Source: Chondrinema litorale (GTDB taxonomy: Bacteria; Bacteroidota; Bacteroidia; Cytophagales; Flammeovirgaceae). From it: a stretch of 64,000 nucleotides of DNA. Location of the stretch: assembly GCF_026250525.1 (NCBI RefSeq), contig NZ_CP111046.1, positions 62,001 through 126,000 on the forward strand, read 5' to 3'. The translations under genes were made by a program, and so were the position numbers. The notes under the pieces are model-generated. The model searched no databases and had not been told where the DNA came from. It saw nothing but the letters and a program-made list of their open reading frames with translations. Below, piece by piece: positions 36,290-47,086 of the stretch. Positions within the stretch are counted from its first letter, which is position 1; each line of letters opens with the position of its first letter.

Positions 36290-39200
36290 TTATTTTTTCA
36301 GAATTTTCTGATAGAGCGATTCTCCATCTTCTTTTTCTATTCTGATGATGTAAATACCATTAGCCAAACCTTTCGTCTTGATGTTATAATGGTTGCTGCC
36401 AACTTGTAAATCGTCGATAGCCTCTTTATGCACTTCTTTACCATTAACATCCACCAGAGTGACGGTAACACTACCTGCTTCAGGAGAATAAATATCTATA
36501 TCTAAATTCTTCTCAAAAGGATTCGGATATGCTGTAAATTCTAGCTTTTCGACAATTGTGTTTACTGGATGATGTTCATCTCCGATTTGTAATAATACCG
36601 GATCAGTCATCGTACCTTCCAAATTGTCGTTTGTGAATTTGAAATCGCCAATTACTTCGTGAATCAATCCATCATTTCCATTAAAGAACTCAAACTCAAT
36701 TTTTTCATCAAAGTTTGAATTACTGTAGATGGTCATAAAATAGACATCTTTCTCAAGTAAAGGATTATAAACCGGATAAGCTACACCTCTATATTCACCA
36801 TTCACCACAGCTGCTAATCTACTCTTCTCAGACTCTAATTCATCTGGTAAGTTCTCTACTTCAATCACAGCATTCATGTTATACTTATATTTCGCCCAGT
36901 TCACATCCCAATTGGAATCGGTAACCCTACCTCTACTATCAACTCCTGATAAGAAGCCAGTTGTCTCTCTTTCTCCTGCTGAAAAACTTTGGTTAGGGAA
37001 AGTAATCGAACCTGATTTGGCTGCTTTCATCATATAACCTTCACCAGGATGTAGATAAGTTAAGTTACCAACCCAGCCAATACTTTCGACATAGATGGCT
37101 ACCGCATACTGACTCTTGATTAAGTCACCAGTGGTTGCATTGGTGAAAGAAGACAATGCTTGGTTGATGGCCATATTCTTGAAGCCAACATAACCCACCC
37201 AGTTCCAATCTTTATTGATATTGATTGTAACTTCTTCGCCACGTAGCAATCTTCCTTTGTACTTAAATTCATTTGCATAACTCAAATACAACTTGTAAGC
37301 TTTGCCATTTTCGATACCACCACTTAAGGTAAGTGTACCTTTCCACCCTTCTTCTTTATCGTAGCTATCTACTTTGTCTATACCTTTGATTAAGTCTCCA
37401 TTCTCTGCTTTTACCTCTTTCAACAATTCATCTGTAGACTTCAGAGAGTTTGCTGCCAAATAGTACGATACCCATTTCCAACCTTTCGGTAAAGTTGTAG
37501 AAGCTTCGATTACATCTTCTGCTTTTAGCAATTCTGGACTTGAAGGTGATCCGTAAATCGCATTTGGCGAGAATACAAAGTTTGGTGTTACATCTCGATG
37601 TACTTGTCCATCACTTGCATTCCAGATGCGGAAGTTCACTTGCTCACCAGTAGTACTGTTGCTGTAAACATTGATGAATGCCTGATAATTATCGTAAGCT
37701 GGTACATAAATTAAATCGGCAATTCCTCTACATTCATTTCCTACAAAAGCAGCTACTTTATCGTCTGGGTCTCTAGAAATCTCTCCATTAATTGATAGCT
37801 GAGCGATCACGTTCATAGAGAATTGATAATCTGTTTCTGTAATTTCCCAGTCTTCTGGAAGCGGTTTATACACTTTAAGATCGAGTACCATTACTTCTTC
37901 AAATCCGAATTCTGTTACCAATTGTAAGTCTTGACTGTAAGAGCCTATATTGATATTCGGATCGACAGTAAATACGATTCGCTCTGTGCTTACAGGTGAA
38001 ATAGTTCCGCTACTAGGAGATGCACTCAACCAAGTTGGAAGGTTCTTAATTTCAAAGTTTGCGAACTTACCACCAGCGTTTTTGATCTTGGTTTCAAAAG
38101 TAAGTCCATCACCTTCTTCAATGGTATAATACAATGCTTCCTCTTCCCAAGTTACCTGATTCTTGTCTACAAATGCAGACCAAGTAACAGGAGATGAAAG
38201 TACATTGGCATTTAAATCTTCAACATTTTTTACTGTAATATCAAGAATTACATTTTCTAATAAACTATCAGGATCGTTGGTAGTAAGAATGATCTTATCT
38301 CCATTTGCAGAATAATTGAAGTTGATCTTACTTACTGGTCTTGGCAGTTTTACAGTTGGTGTAATCTCCGAATGTATTGCCGATCCACCAACACTAGCCG
38401 TATCTACAATTGCAGTTCCTGTACCATCAGCAGTGCTGCTAATAAATGTAGGATCGAGCACTTGTAAACCAGCCATTTCTTTGTACCTATCAAATGGATG
38501 ATAAAGCTGTAAGCCTGGTTCATCTCCATTTAGCATATAATGCATATCTCTCTTAATCTGAGTGATCGGTCTTGCAATTTGCCAAACTTTAAGTTCATCA
38601 ATTTTACCAGTAAAGAACTTATCGTGTTGTTCTGCCCCAGTTAGGTCTACCCAACCTCGTGAACCAATCCATAAACCAGCACCTCCAAATCCATTAAAGT
38701 CTTCGCTGGTAATAGTGTTTTTCTGTTCGCCATCAATCGCACAAACTGTATTTGTTCTTCTGTTTACGATTAATGCAAAGTGGTGCCACTCTCCATCGAA
38801 ATAACTCTCATTCGTCGCTTGGAAAACTGTACCGTTATTCCAGACTTCGAAATAACCATTTGCATTGGCATTTACAGACCAACCATTTCTATTTGCGTCA
38901 ATCAAATCACCTGAGACATCTTTGAGCGTATCTCCTCTACCATTCGATATTAATGTTGCATTAATCACATTACTACCCTTGAACCAGAACTCCAATGTGA
39001 AATTCATTTCATCTGTAACTGCTGGGCTCTTTGTTTTCACAAAGGCATCTGAACCATTAAAATCTACTGAGTGTCCGTTTGGCTCAACCTGCCAAGTAGC
39101 TTTTACAGTTGCATGACGATCTCTGGCTAAATCTTCGGCTATTGTGCCATAAGCTTCTTCCATTCTCCAGTTGCCGGTTAAGCCCGGTTCGTTGCCAGAT

Positions 39201-42200
39201 AAGCGTTTGGTAGCATAAATATTTACTTCTGATAAGCTAAGTGCTTTTCTCCAAATTCTGAGTTCGTGGATATTTCCTTTAAATGGATTTGCAGCATCAA
39301 ACTTTTGCTTACCAACTAAAATTTTACCTGTGCTTTTGTAATCAGGGCTGTAAGAGTTATCTGTTGCTTCTAACTGACCATCGATATAAATCGCGCCAGT
39401 ACTTTCTTCTACATCAAATGTAACTGCATAATGGTGCCAGTACTCATCTGATATGCTCTTAGCTGAGGTGATTACTTGATTAGCAAGTGAAATTTCTAAC
39501 TCGTTACTATTATTAAACCCGATGGTTAAGCCCTCCTCACTATTAAATCCTTGAGAGAATAGAATTTCTTTACCACTATTTTTTCTCTTGGCATAAAAGT
39601 CAATCGTGAATGATCTTCTTGCTAAGCTAATACCTTCAGGAATTTCCATGTAATTGGTCTCAACTCCATCGAAGTAAACACTTGCCGGATGTCTGATATC
39701 TGCTCCATTCAGCACACCTCTGATATCGAAGTTTGCAGGTCTCAATAAACCAGCATTTATAGGCTCATTAAACTGAATAAGAATTTCGTCTCCCGGTGAT
39801 AATACTCCATCTGATGGTTGTGGTGCACCGAATGCATGTGGCGTTTCTCGATCAATTGTTCCTGAATGGATTGATGAATATACCCTAGTCAAATTACCAA
39901 GCTCACCGCAAATTGTAACTGCTCTTAGATCGTAATCTCCATCTGGCACGCTCCAAACATAACCTCCGTTGAGTGTTTTCGAGCCAACTTGTTTCCAAAT
40001 ATATTTAATAGAGCCATCTCCATCTCTGGCTATAATCGGATCTTCTTCTTTACCACCCAGAGCGGCTCGGTCTGTAGAATCTCTATAGTATGTTTCTAAT
40101 AATACCCATGCATCATCACTTTCTCCCGAAGACTTGTATTGTAATTCTACTGCTCTAAAGTTTGGATAGTTGATATTGAAACCCCCAATCTGATACAGGA
40201 TTCTGGTTGTATCATTATCGTCTACCAGACTATTATTTACCGTCCAATTATCTTGTGGTTGGAATATTACAGGCTCTGAACAACTTGGTAAGAAATAAGC
40301 TGAAACACTTACTGTATCATCCACATCCACATCATTATCTGTTAAATCATACTGACAAGCAGAATGTAGAACTAGCTGAACATTTTCGTAATTGAATTCG
40401 AATGGTCCACGTTCAATGGTTAACGACTTGCTTAACGATTGACCACCCGGCACCAGATAACTTCTGTTTGCCAAAATCGCCACTCCATCAATTTTTAAAA
40501 CCAAACCATCCGGATTGGTAGATTCGATTACTTCTAGAATGTAATATTGGTTATCGTCTGTTTCACTTTCGTTAGCGAAAGTAAGATAGAATGAAGCTGA
40601 TTCATCTGCCGGAATGTTATACAACTCTGCTTCTTTTTGAGAACCGTTAATATAAAGCCCCGGTTTGTCTCTTTGCAGTGTTCTATTACTTAAAGTAACA
40701 TCTGTAGTACCTCCTAATTTGGCTTTTAAATCAGTAAGTAAGGTTTGCTTTTTCTCTAATTTTTCTTTTCTGGCTTCAAGTTTTCTGAGATCAGCTTTCA
40801 TCTTTTCGATTTCTGAACCTCCTACTCCACCAACAACTGCTGCAATTGGCAAGCCTGCACCCGGAATGTAAATTGCTGAACCAGCAGAAATAGTACTCAC
40901 AACTCCTGTTGCTGCATCTATTGCTACCTCTAGGTCATCAATATCTTCAGTAAGATTATCTATTTCATTTTGAATGTTTACAAGAATTTCACCCACATAT
41001 TCTTTTGAAGTAAACTTCATTGTAACCTCATCTTCATGAGGGCAAGCCGTTTGCCCTGCAAGTGTCTGGAATATTGGCGTATTCTTATATGAATTTTTAT
41101 TGAAAGCTGAATAAGGGTCTTCATTCGTACCATAAATATTTATGGTCTCGCTATCTCCTACATCATCGTCATTAATACTATAGCCAATTGTAAAGCTATC
41201 TCCATTAGAGGTGGACGAGCTAGTCGTATTGGTATATGAGAATTTAATGTTATAGTCAATTGTTGCACCACTGCCTGATTCAGAAAGCTTTGATTCTGTA
41301 CCTACCTCTGCGAATGGTCCAATACTAAAGTTCTTAAAATCTGTATCTTCCCATTCTGCGGTGTATTCATAGGTATATTCACTCTGTCCGCTAATACTTA
41401 TATTTTCACTTTTAGAAGAAAATCCTTCAATTGCCAACCATTTAGCTATCTCATTATCAGCTAAAGTGTTGGTCCACATTTTTAACTGTTGGTTAAACCA
41501 ACGTAATGAGTCAATTTCACCTTTTCTAGTTGGAGTAAATGTATAACTCGGACCTGTATTAGGATAGTAAATACCATCTGGACCTGTTGGAGATAAATCG
41601 TTAGATACAGCTAAAGTACCCCAAACAATATCATCATTATCAGTACCTAAGTGTTCTGCGATCCAATCTTCGTCTTTTCCAGAATAATTTGTCGCATTTA
41701 CCTTATTTACATACTTACTATTACCTGTAAGCAAATTATCTCTTAAAGCTTTAAGGTTTGGAATAAGATAATTTTCAATATGGTTTTGATCGTATACGAA
41801 TGTTGTATTTATGCCACCTTGCCCAAATGCTAACTGCTTATAGCGAGCGAGTTTCATGGTTTTGATATTGCCATCTTTGTCTTTAGCAGTCACTGTAAGA
41901 TCAACTGGGCACTCAACATTACTTAAAGCACAATCTGCTTCATCTACTAAAGAAAGATTTTTAACTATACCAAATAGCAAGTTGGTTGAAGAACCTACAA
42001 ATAAATCACTTGGAGCTCCGACTAGCGTAGGATCATCTCTAGTTTGGAAACTCGTATTTGTTTCATAAGAGTAAACATTTTCTGAACCAAAACCTCCACT
42101 CACATTCAGTCCTAAAGTACCTGCAGTAGTCACATTCGCGGTTGATTTCGTAATTACACCTAAACCTTTGTACAATTCAAGACCTGCTGTGGTTTTAAGT

Positions 42201-45200
42201 GTTAAGCCAACCGAACCATCAAAATCATTAGATACTTCTTTTGTACTTGTAAAAGTAGAACCTTTAGAAATATAGCTGTAACTACCATCAAATGGTGGGT
42301 CTCTTAATACAAAATCAACGTTATCTGGACCTTTGGTTACAAAGTTATTTCCGATTTGTAAACCACCCAATACATAACCCTTAAATGGATTCGGTTGTCC
42401 ACCTGCACCAAGCTCTGGCCATTCGATTATATTCGTTCCTGCTTTTGCCTGAATAGTAAAGGTTTTTAGATAACTTTCTTCAGGTTTACTGGCATTTGCA
42501 AGCAAGTTTGGTGTACCAGCTTTAAAATGGTAGAGCGTATCCCAACTATCCATTTTAATAATATCTGCACCAGAGTTAGAATACAAATATGCTTGCTCTT
42601 GATCTCCACTTGTTTCTAAATAGAAACCTGTACCCAATGAGTTGTTTATTGTTAACTCAGCATCAGTAACAGGTACATTAAATCCTTTATTGGAATCAAT
42701 GTTTTTATATTGCTCAAACAAGAAGATGTTCATTTTATAAGAGCTACCCTGCTGGAATACTCTATAATTAAGTGTACTCAAATCAGCATAGTAATTCTTA
42801 TCAGAAGCATCTTTCATTACCAATAATGAGTCACCACCATACTTAGTAAAATCTCTACCATATTGGTCAGTAACAATTATTACTGGTTTGTTTCTGAGAA
42901 TAAAGTTTCTTTTGAAATGATAAACATATGCATTTACTGTATCTAATACCTCCTTCGCTTTGTAGATCACCATAAAGGAATCTGTTACAGTAACAACAGT
43001 TGTATCAAACACATTGGTCGTATTATTAAATGCAATGACTGTATCTGGTCTGTCAATTTCCATCATTACCAGATCATCAGTAATGCCAGTTGTATCTAAC
43101 AATACTGTGTTATCTGAATTAATATAAATAGTTGTATCTTGATCTGTTACATACACACTATCCAATGATTCTGTATCGAAAACCAACGTAGACATATCTA
43201 CATTTTCTTGTGCTAATGGTGCTCCAACAGCATCTGTAAATACAAAAGAATCATCTTTCTTATATTTTACATCTGTAACTTTGTATTCTTTTGGTGGCAA
43301 CGCAACTGAATATTCACCTGATGTATCATTGGTAAATACAGTTTCTGAAACCAAACCACCATCATTGGCCGATTCTAAAGTGAATTTAACTACACCTATG
43401 TTATTGGTACTTTTGCCAAATCCTAAGATTTTGTCTCTTTCAACAGGACCACCAACAGCACGACCAATTAATACTTTAGTAGTACTATCGAGCATAATGA
43501 TGCCTGATACTGGTTCTTGGAAATCCCAAGTATCTTTGTCTAATGGGAAGCGACCAGTATTTTGAATAGTATGATTTAGCTTTTTAAATTCTAAAAAGTG
43601 TCTACCAATCGGAACCTGAATATCGAAAGCGCCATAATCATCTGTAGTTACCAAATTACCATCTTTTACAGCGGCAATTTCTCCATCTATGTAGATGCTG
43701 ATTCCTTTAGAACCAACCTCTTGTTCTCCATTTTTACTTAGATGAGTAAAGTATACATTACCTGTTACCCTAAATGAAGAAATATCTTTAAAATCAACTC
43801 CATTTTCAACGCTACTTCCTTCACCTAAAAATACAATTTGTTTGCTCGGATCGAAACTGTGAATAGCTCCACCTAAAGTCATTGTAGGTGAAATAGTAAA
43901 GTTCTCTCCACTACCCTCGTAAATAATACCTGTAATTGAATAGTTACCCGCTTCATCAGTATAAGAAGCATTAGCTAACTGACTTCCAGTAGGAATTTCA
44001 TCACTCCAAGTTGCTCCAAACAGATTGCCATCATTTTGATGATAGACTCCACTTTCTTCAGAAGCATCAAATATAAATGGCCCTACTCCTTCATCAAATC
44101 TCCAATATGCTTGCAAGCCATCTTCATCTGGATTAACTATTCTGCCATAATCTCTAATTACTTGATCTGAATCTAAAGTATTTTTATAAATCCTAACTTC
44201 ATCTATATATCCGTTGAAATAGCTTGTACCTCCTTCGTTTCTTCCCAGATATATGTTGTTAACAGTGTTTGCAATACCTCCAACTGCTATCTTCTGCGAT
44301 GCGGCTACTAAACCATTGATATATATTTTCAAGCTATCACTCGTATCGTGTGTAACGGTGATGTTTACATAATCTCCTGCGGTTAAGGCTGTATCTGATT
44401 GTACATATTCGAAATTGCCACTTTTATACACCCCTACTTTCACCTTATCATTGTTAAGTAGTAATGTATAAGAATTGTGCTTGTAGATTAAGACTTGCTC
44501 TCCAGAAACTGTTTCTGGTCTAACCCACATACTTAAAGTGAAGTCTTTAGCTAAATTCGAAAAGCCTGCACCACCAATCTGAGCATAATCATTCACCCCA
44601 TCAAAGAATAGTGCATTACCTGAAACACCATCTTGTCTCTCTGCAATTACTTTTACATCTGGTACAGCAACTCCACCTTCATACACTATATTACCATTTA
44701 CAAATGCTACTGGTAATCTAAAACCAACATCATAACCTACTCCATTAGCAGGTAGGTTTAAATTGCTATAATCTCTACCATCTAACAGATTAACATCGAA
44801 TGTTAATTGAGTTTCTAAACCACACTCATTTTCAGCAATAATAAAGTACTCATACAACTGGCGTGCTTTTGTTACATCATCAATCCAGTTTCTTTCTTCA
44901 CCTGTTACAGCTTCCATAAATTCGGGAACTACTGCACTACCCAATTCTCTTCTATAAATCTTATATCTGTTTACAAAAGATGCATTGTCTCCACTTGTCC
45001 ATTGTAAAACTACGCGGTTACCAAAGTATCCTTTAGATGCTTCTAACCTATCGCTATCTAATACTTGGCTAATATCTACATCGGTAATATTGATTACATC
45101 TTTACTCGCGTCACTTACTAATTTGGCTTTTCCGGCAGTAACTTCTTTACACACATTATAAGCAAATAGCTCATACTCATAAGCTTCACAAGACTTGGCA

Positions 45201-46516
45201 TCTTGGTCTGTAAATGTTATATCATCAGGGTCTTCTATTGTAAATTCTTTCTCACCACCATTAATACCTCTTCTCACAATTCTATATCCTTCTGCATACG
45301 CACCTTTAGTCCAAGTTAAGCGAACTCCAGAATTTGCACCTGTAATCAACTCCATCTTAAAGTTGGATGGCGCAGTAGGATCAGCAGGTGAAATACCACT
45401 TACAAAATCCGACTCATCTCCTTCTTTATCACAATCGTCGCTTACTGCACTAATTTTATAATAGTAGGTAGCACCTCTGGTTAAACCAGTGTCTGTATAA
45501 GTTCTTTTAGATTTTGATACAGTTGCGATTTTGGAATATGTACCGTTTTCGGTAGTGCTTCTTTTTAACCAAAATTCTTTAGGATTGCTAAAAGACCATT
45601 GCCATTCTAATTTAACAGAACCATCGCAACGATCTACAGATGCTGTTAAACCAGCTGGTGCACCTAAAGATTCAATTGTATTACCTTGAGCACTTACAGT
45701 ACTACTTTCGTAAACTCTTCCACCTTCTGTGTATCTGATAGCAACTTTATAAGTATGCGTACCAGTAGTAGTTCTTTTATAAGTTTTAGTAGTTCCACTA
45801 ACAGTTGCTATCAGTGAACCATCTTCGTAAATAATATATTGATAGTTTGAACCATAACCCTTTAAATCTGATGGATCATCCCAGCTTAAATCAATTTCAC
45901 CACAACCAGGTGTTGCTGTTAAACTACCAGGAATTGGCAGTGCCGGAAAACTAATAGTTTTAGAAGGTTTGGGGTTAGGAACTCCTAAGCCATCTCCTTC
46001 TGCACCCACATAAAAAGTAATAGATTTACCTAACCATTCTGGTCTAATATAAAATCGGATACCTACATATAAATCATCATTACTTACAGTTTTTTCAAAA
46101 CCGTTGTACTTGAGGTCTGCTTCTCCTTTATAATTATAGATATAGTAATCATGTTGACCACAATTATCATGATCCCAAACAATTTGAGTTCCTGCTTTGG
46201 AGTAGTCACCATGTAATAAGACAAATAATCGATCATCACCTGCTAATTCGATACTATTCCACCTCAGCCAGTCATCACTACCACAACCACCGTCGTCTTC
46301 ATCAAGCAACATCGCCTTGTAATACAAGTTAAAGTCTGCCTGATAAAAATTCATGTCCCACTGACTGGTACCAAAGTAACCTTCATCGTGGTGAACGGTC
46401 ATATTTGACCATTGCGCAAACGAAATTTGAGAAAAAAATAGAGATACCAAACATAGCAGAAATGTTATTTTTTTATTTGGTATGTAGATGTGTCCATGGT
46501 AATTTTTCAATTCCAT
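36290..46516 (-). CDS. Giant multidomain T9SS type A cargo protein (3408 residues)
   Basis: A 3408-residue secreted protein. Signal peptide 1-35. Residues 190-580 hold four fibronectin type III-like domains. LamG-like sandwiches lie near 636-805, 2270-2450 and 2480-2650 (motifs such as NALFFDGVNDYAQIG and HSVDFNGSDAFVKT). The middle (about 1000-2260) has no clear family: Ser/Thr-rich alternating strands near 1409-1496 and 1698-1786 and a charged helical hairpin at 1844-1938 around an apolar Gly/Ala stretch. Near the end a beta module occurs at about 2885-2997 and 3202-3307, with two tandem W-x-W modules between. The last 85 residues are a type A sorting domain (YPNPFEKNLDIDI). First gene of the operon. 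Confidence 0.9.
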   Translation of the reverse strand: MELKNYHGHIYIPNKKITFLLCLVSLFFSQISFAQWSNMTVHHDEGYFGTSQWDMNFYQADFNLYYKAMLLDEDDGGCGSDDWLRWNSIELAGDDRLFVLLHGDYSKAGTQIVWDHDNCGQHDYYIYNYKGEADLKYNGFEKTVSNDDLYVGIRFYIRPEWLGKSITFYVGAEGDGLGVPNPKPSKTISFPALPIPGSLTATPGCGEIDLSWDDPSDLKGYGSNYQYIIYEDGSLIATVSGTTKTYKRTTTGTHTYKVAIRYTEGGRVYESSTVSAQGNTIESLGAPAGLTASVDRCDGSVKLEWQWSFSNPKEFWLKRSTTENGTYSKIATVSKSKRTYTDTGLTRGATYYYKISAVSDDCDKEGDESDFVSGISPADPTAPSNFKMELITGANSGVRLTWTKGAYAEGYRIVRRGINGGEKEFTIEDPDDITFTDQDAKSCEAYEYELFAYNVCKEVTAGKAKLVSDASKDVINITDVDISQVLDSDRLEASKGYFGNRVVLQWTSGDNASFVNRYKIYRRELGSAVVPEFMEAVTGEERNWIDDVTKARQLYEYFIIAENECGLETQLTFDVNLLDGRDYSNLNLPANGVGYDVGFRLPVAFVNGNIVYEGGVAVPDVKVIAERQDGVSGNALFFDGVNDYAQIGGAGFSNLAKDFTLSMWVRPETVSGEQVLIYKHNSYTLLLNNDKVKVGVYKSGNFEYVQSDTALTAGDYVNITVTHDTSDSLKIYINGLVAASQKIAVGGIANTVNNIYLGRNEGGTSYFNGYIDEVRIYKNTLDSDQVIRDYGRIVNPDEDGLQAYWRFDEGVGPFIFDASEESGVYHQNDGNLFGATWSDEIPTGSQLANASYTDEAGNYSITGIIYEGSGENFTISPTMTLGGAIHSFDPSKQIVFLGEGSSVENGVDFKDISSFRVTGNVYFTHLSKNGEQEVGSKGISIYIDGEIAAVKDGNLVTTDDYGAFDIQVPIGRHFLEFKKLNHTIQNTGRFPLDKDTWDFQEPVSGIIMLDSTTKVLIGRAVGGPVERDKILGFGKSTNNIGVVKFTLESANDGGLVSETVFTNDTSGEYSVALPPKEYKVTDVKYKKDDSFVFTDAVGAPLAQENVDMSTLVFDTESLDSVYVTDQDTTIYINSDNTVLLDTTGITDDLVMMEIDRPDTVIAFNNTTNVFDTTVVTVTDSFMVIYKAKEVLDTVNAYVYHFKRNFILRNKPVIIVTDQYGRDFTKYGGDSLLVMKDASDKNYYADLSTLNYRVFQQGSSYKMNIFLFEQYKNIDSNKGFNVPVTDAELTINNSLGTGFYLETSGDQEQAYLYSNSGADIIKMDSWDTLYHFKAGTPNLLANASKPEESYLKTFTIQAKAGTNIIEWPELGAGGQPNPFKGYVLGGLQIGNNFVTKGPDNVDFVLRDPPFDGSYSYISKGSTFTSTKEVSNDFDGSVGLTLKTTAGLELYKGLGVITKSTANVTTAGTLGLNVSGGFGSENVYSYETNTSFQTRDDPTLVGAPSDLFVGSSTNLLFGIVKNLSLVDEADCALSNVECPVDLTVTAKDKDGNIKTMKLARYKQLAFGQGGINTTFVYDQNHIENYLIPNLKALRDNLLTGNSKYVNKVNATNYSGKDEDWIAEHLGTDNDDIVWGTLAVSNDLSPTGPDGIYYPNTGPSYTFTPTRKGEIDSLRWFNQQLKMWTNTLADNEIAKWLAIEGFSSKSENISISGQSEYTYEYTAEWEDTDFKNFSIGPFAEVGTESKLSESGSGATIDYNIKFSYTNTTSSSTSNGDSFTIGYSINDDDVGDSETINIYGTNEDPYSAFNKNSYKNTPIFQTLAGQTACPHEDEVTMKFTSKEYVGEILVNIQNEIDNLTEDIDDLEVAIDAATGVVSTISAGSAIYIPGAGLPIAAVVGGVGGSEIEKMKADLRKLEARKEKLEKKQTLLTDLKAKLGGTTDVTLSNRTLQRDKPGLYINGSQKEAELYNIPADESASFYLTFANESETDDNQYYILEVIESTNPDGLVLKIDGVAILANRSYLVPGGQSLSKSLTIERGPFEFNYENVQLVLHSACQYDLTDNDVDVDDTVSVSAYFLPSCSEPVIFQPQDNWTVNNSLVDDNDTTRILYQIGGFNINYPNFRAVELQYKSSGESDDAWVLLETYYRDSTDRAALGGKEEDPIIARDGDGSIKYIWKQVGSKTLNGGYVWSVPDGDYDLRAVTICGELGNLTRVYSSIHSGTIDRETPHAFGAPQPSDGVLSPGDEILIQFNEPINAGLLRPANFDIRGVLNGADIRHPASVYFDGVETNYMEIPEGISLARRSFTIDFYAKRKNSGKEILFSQGFNSEEGLTIGFNNSNELEISLANQVITSAKSISDEYWHHYAVTFDVEESTGAIYIDGQLEATDNSYSPDYKSTGKILVGKQKFDAANPFKGNIHELRIWRKALSLSEVNIYATKRLSGNEPGLTGNWRMEEAYGTIAEDLARDRHATVKATWQVEPNGHSVDFNGSDAFVKTKSPAVTDEMNFTLEFWFKGSNVINATLISNGRGDTLKDVSGDLIDANRNGWSVNANANGYFEVWNNGTVFQATNESYFDGEWHHFALIVNRRTNTVCAIDGEQKNTITSEDFNGFGGAGLWIGSRGWVDLTGAEQHDKFFTGKIDELKVWQIARPITQIKRDMHYMLNGDEPGLQLYHPFDRYKEMAGLQVLDPTFISSTADGTGTAIVDTASVGGSAIHSEITPTVKLPRPVSKINFNYSANGDKIILTTNDPDSLLENVILDITVKNVEDLNANVLSSPVTWSAFVDKNQVTWEEEALYYTIEEGDGLTFETKIKNAGGKFANFEIKNLPTWLSASPSSGTISPVSTERIVFTVDPNINIGSYSQDLQLVTEFGFEEVMVLDLKVYKPLPEDWEITETDYQFSMNVIAQLSINGEISRDPDDKVAAFVGNECRGIADLIYVPAYDNYQAFINVYSNSTTGEQVNFRIWNASDGQVHRDVTPNFVFSPNAIYGSPSSPELLKAEDVIEASTTLPKGWKWVSYYLAANSLKSTDELLKEVKAENGDLIKGIDKVDSYDKEEGWKGTLTLSGGIENGKAYKLYLSYANEFKYKGRLLRGEEVTININKDWNWVGYVGFKNMAINQALSSFTNATTGDLIKSQYAVAIYVESIGWVGNLTYLHPGEGYMMKAAKSGSITFPNQSFSAGERETTGFLSGVDSRGRVTDSNWDVNWAKYKYNMNAVIEVENLPDELESEKSRLAAVVNGEYRGVAYPVYNPLLEKDVYFMTIYSNSNFDEKIEFEFFNGNDGLIHEVIGDFKFTNDNLEGTMTDPVLLQIGDEHHPVNTIVEKLEFTAYPNPFEKNLDIDIYSPEAGSVTVTLVDVNGKEVHKEAIDDLQVGSNHYNIKTKGLANGIYIIRIEKEDGESLYQKILKK

Positions 46517-46533
46517 ACAATTGCCGATTAGAT

Positions 46534-46541
46534 CAAAGATA
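46534..46541 (-). promoter_or_regulatory. Candidate -7 box for the giant T9SS cargo operon
   Basis: On the minus strand TATCTTTG matches the TAnnTTTG consensus and would place transcription about 10-20 bases before the start codon at 46516. No convincing -33 TTTG was found at the right distance. The rest of the divergent gap, 46517-47086, is AT-rich and I see nothing else in it. Confidence 0.35.
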
Positions 46542-47086
46542 TTTTAGGGTTACTCCCGAAGTAAGTTTTGTATGAATCGAAGGGCAATTAGATACGATCA
46601 GAAAATGAAAAAATATCTGATAATAGGTTTAATTGCGGCTTAAATCCACGCTAGTTCTGATTGGATAGTAAATAAACTGAGCTAAAGTGGATAATATTTT
46701 AGAAGAGTAATTAAAATGCTTAAAAAGCATAAATTGTAAGATTTTGAGGGTTTTAAGCTGTTTTTCAAATTAAAAATATAATTGGATATACAACTTTATT
46801 TATTGATTATAATGCTGATTATCAATTATTTAAGTGTATAATAACTAAGCTATATTTCACTTACATTGAATAAATATTAAATTTTACTTTTAATTGGGTA
46901 TAAATTAGAGTTTTAAATAAATCGTGTTTTTTTTTAAAAAAATGTTTATAAATCACATCATCATCTAATGCATCTAAAAAAGTTTTGTAACCTTTAAAAT
47001 GGGGACAAATACATTCCAGAGTAGTACAGTTTTAACCAGCTTTATTTCTAAATTTCAGCAAAACCATAATTAGGTAAATTTTAAAT

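Noticed and set aside
38316..45461. Series of plus-strand open frames opposite the giant T9SS protein
   Set aside because: They are antisense to a continuous 3408-codon gene, lack starts and motifs, and fit codon-mirror noise.
36290..46516. Tandem DNA repeats or CRISPR-like array in the giant gene
   Set aside because: The LamG and fibronectin-like domains are similar only at protein level; no regular spaced DNA repeats were seen.
46517..47086. Possible regulatory RNA in the 570-base divergent gap
   Set aside because: The region is AT-rich with long A and T runs but I could not find a stable hairpin or terminator in it.
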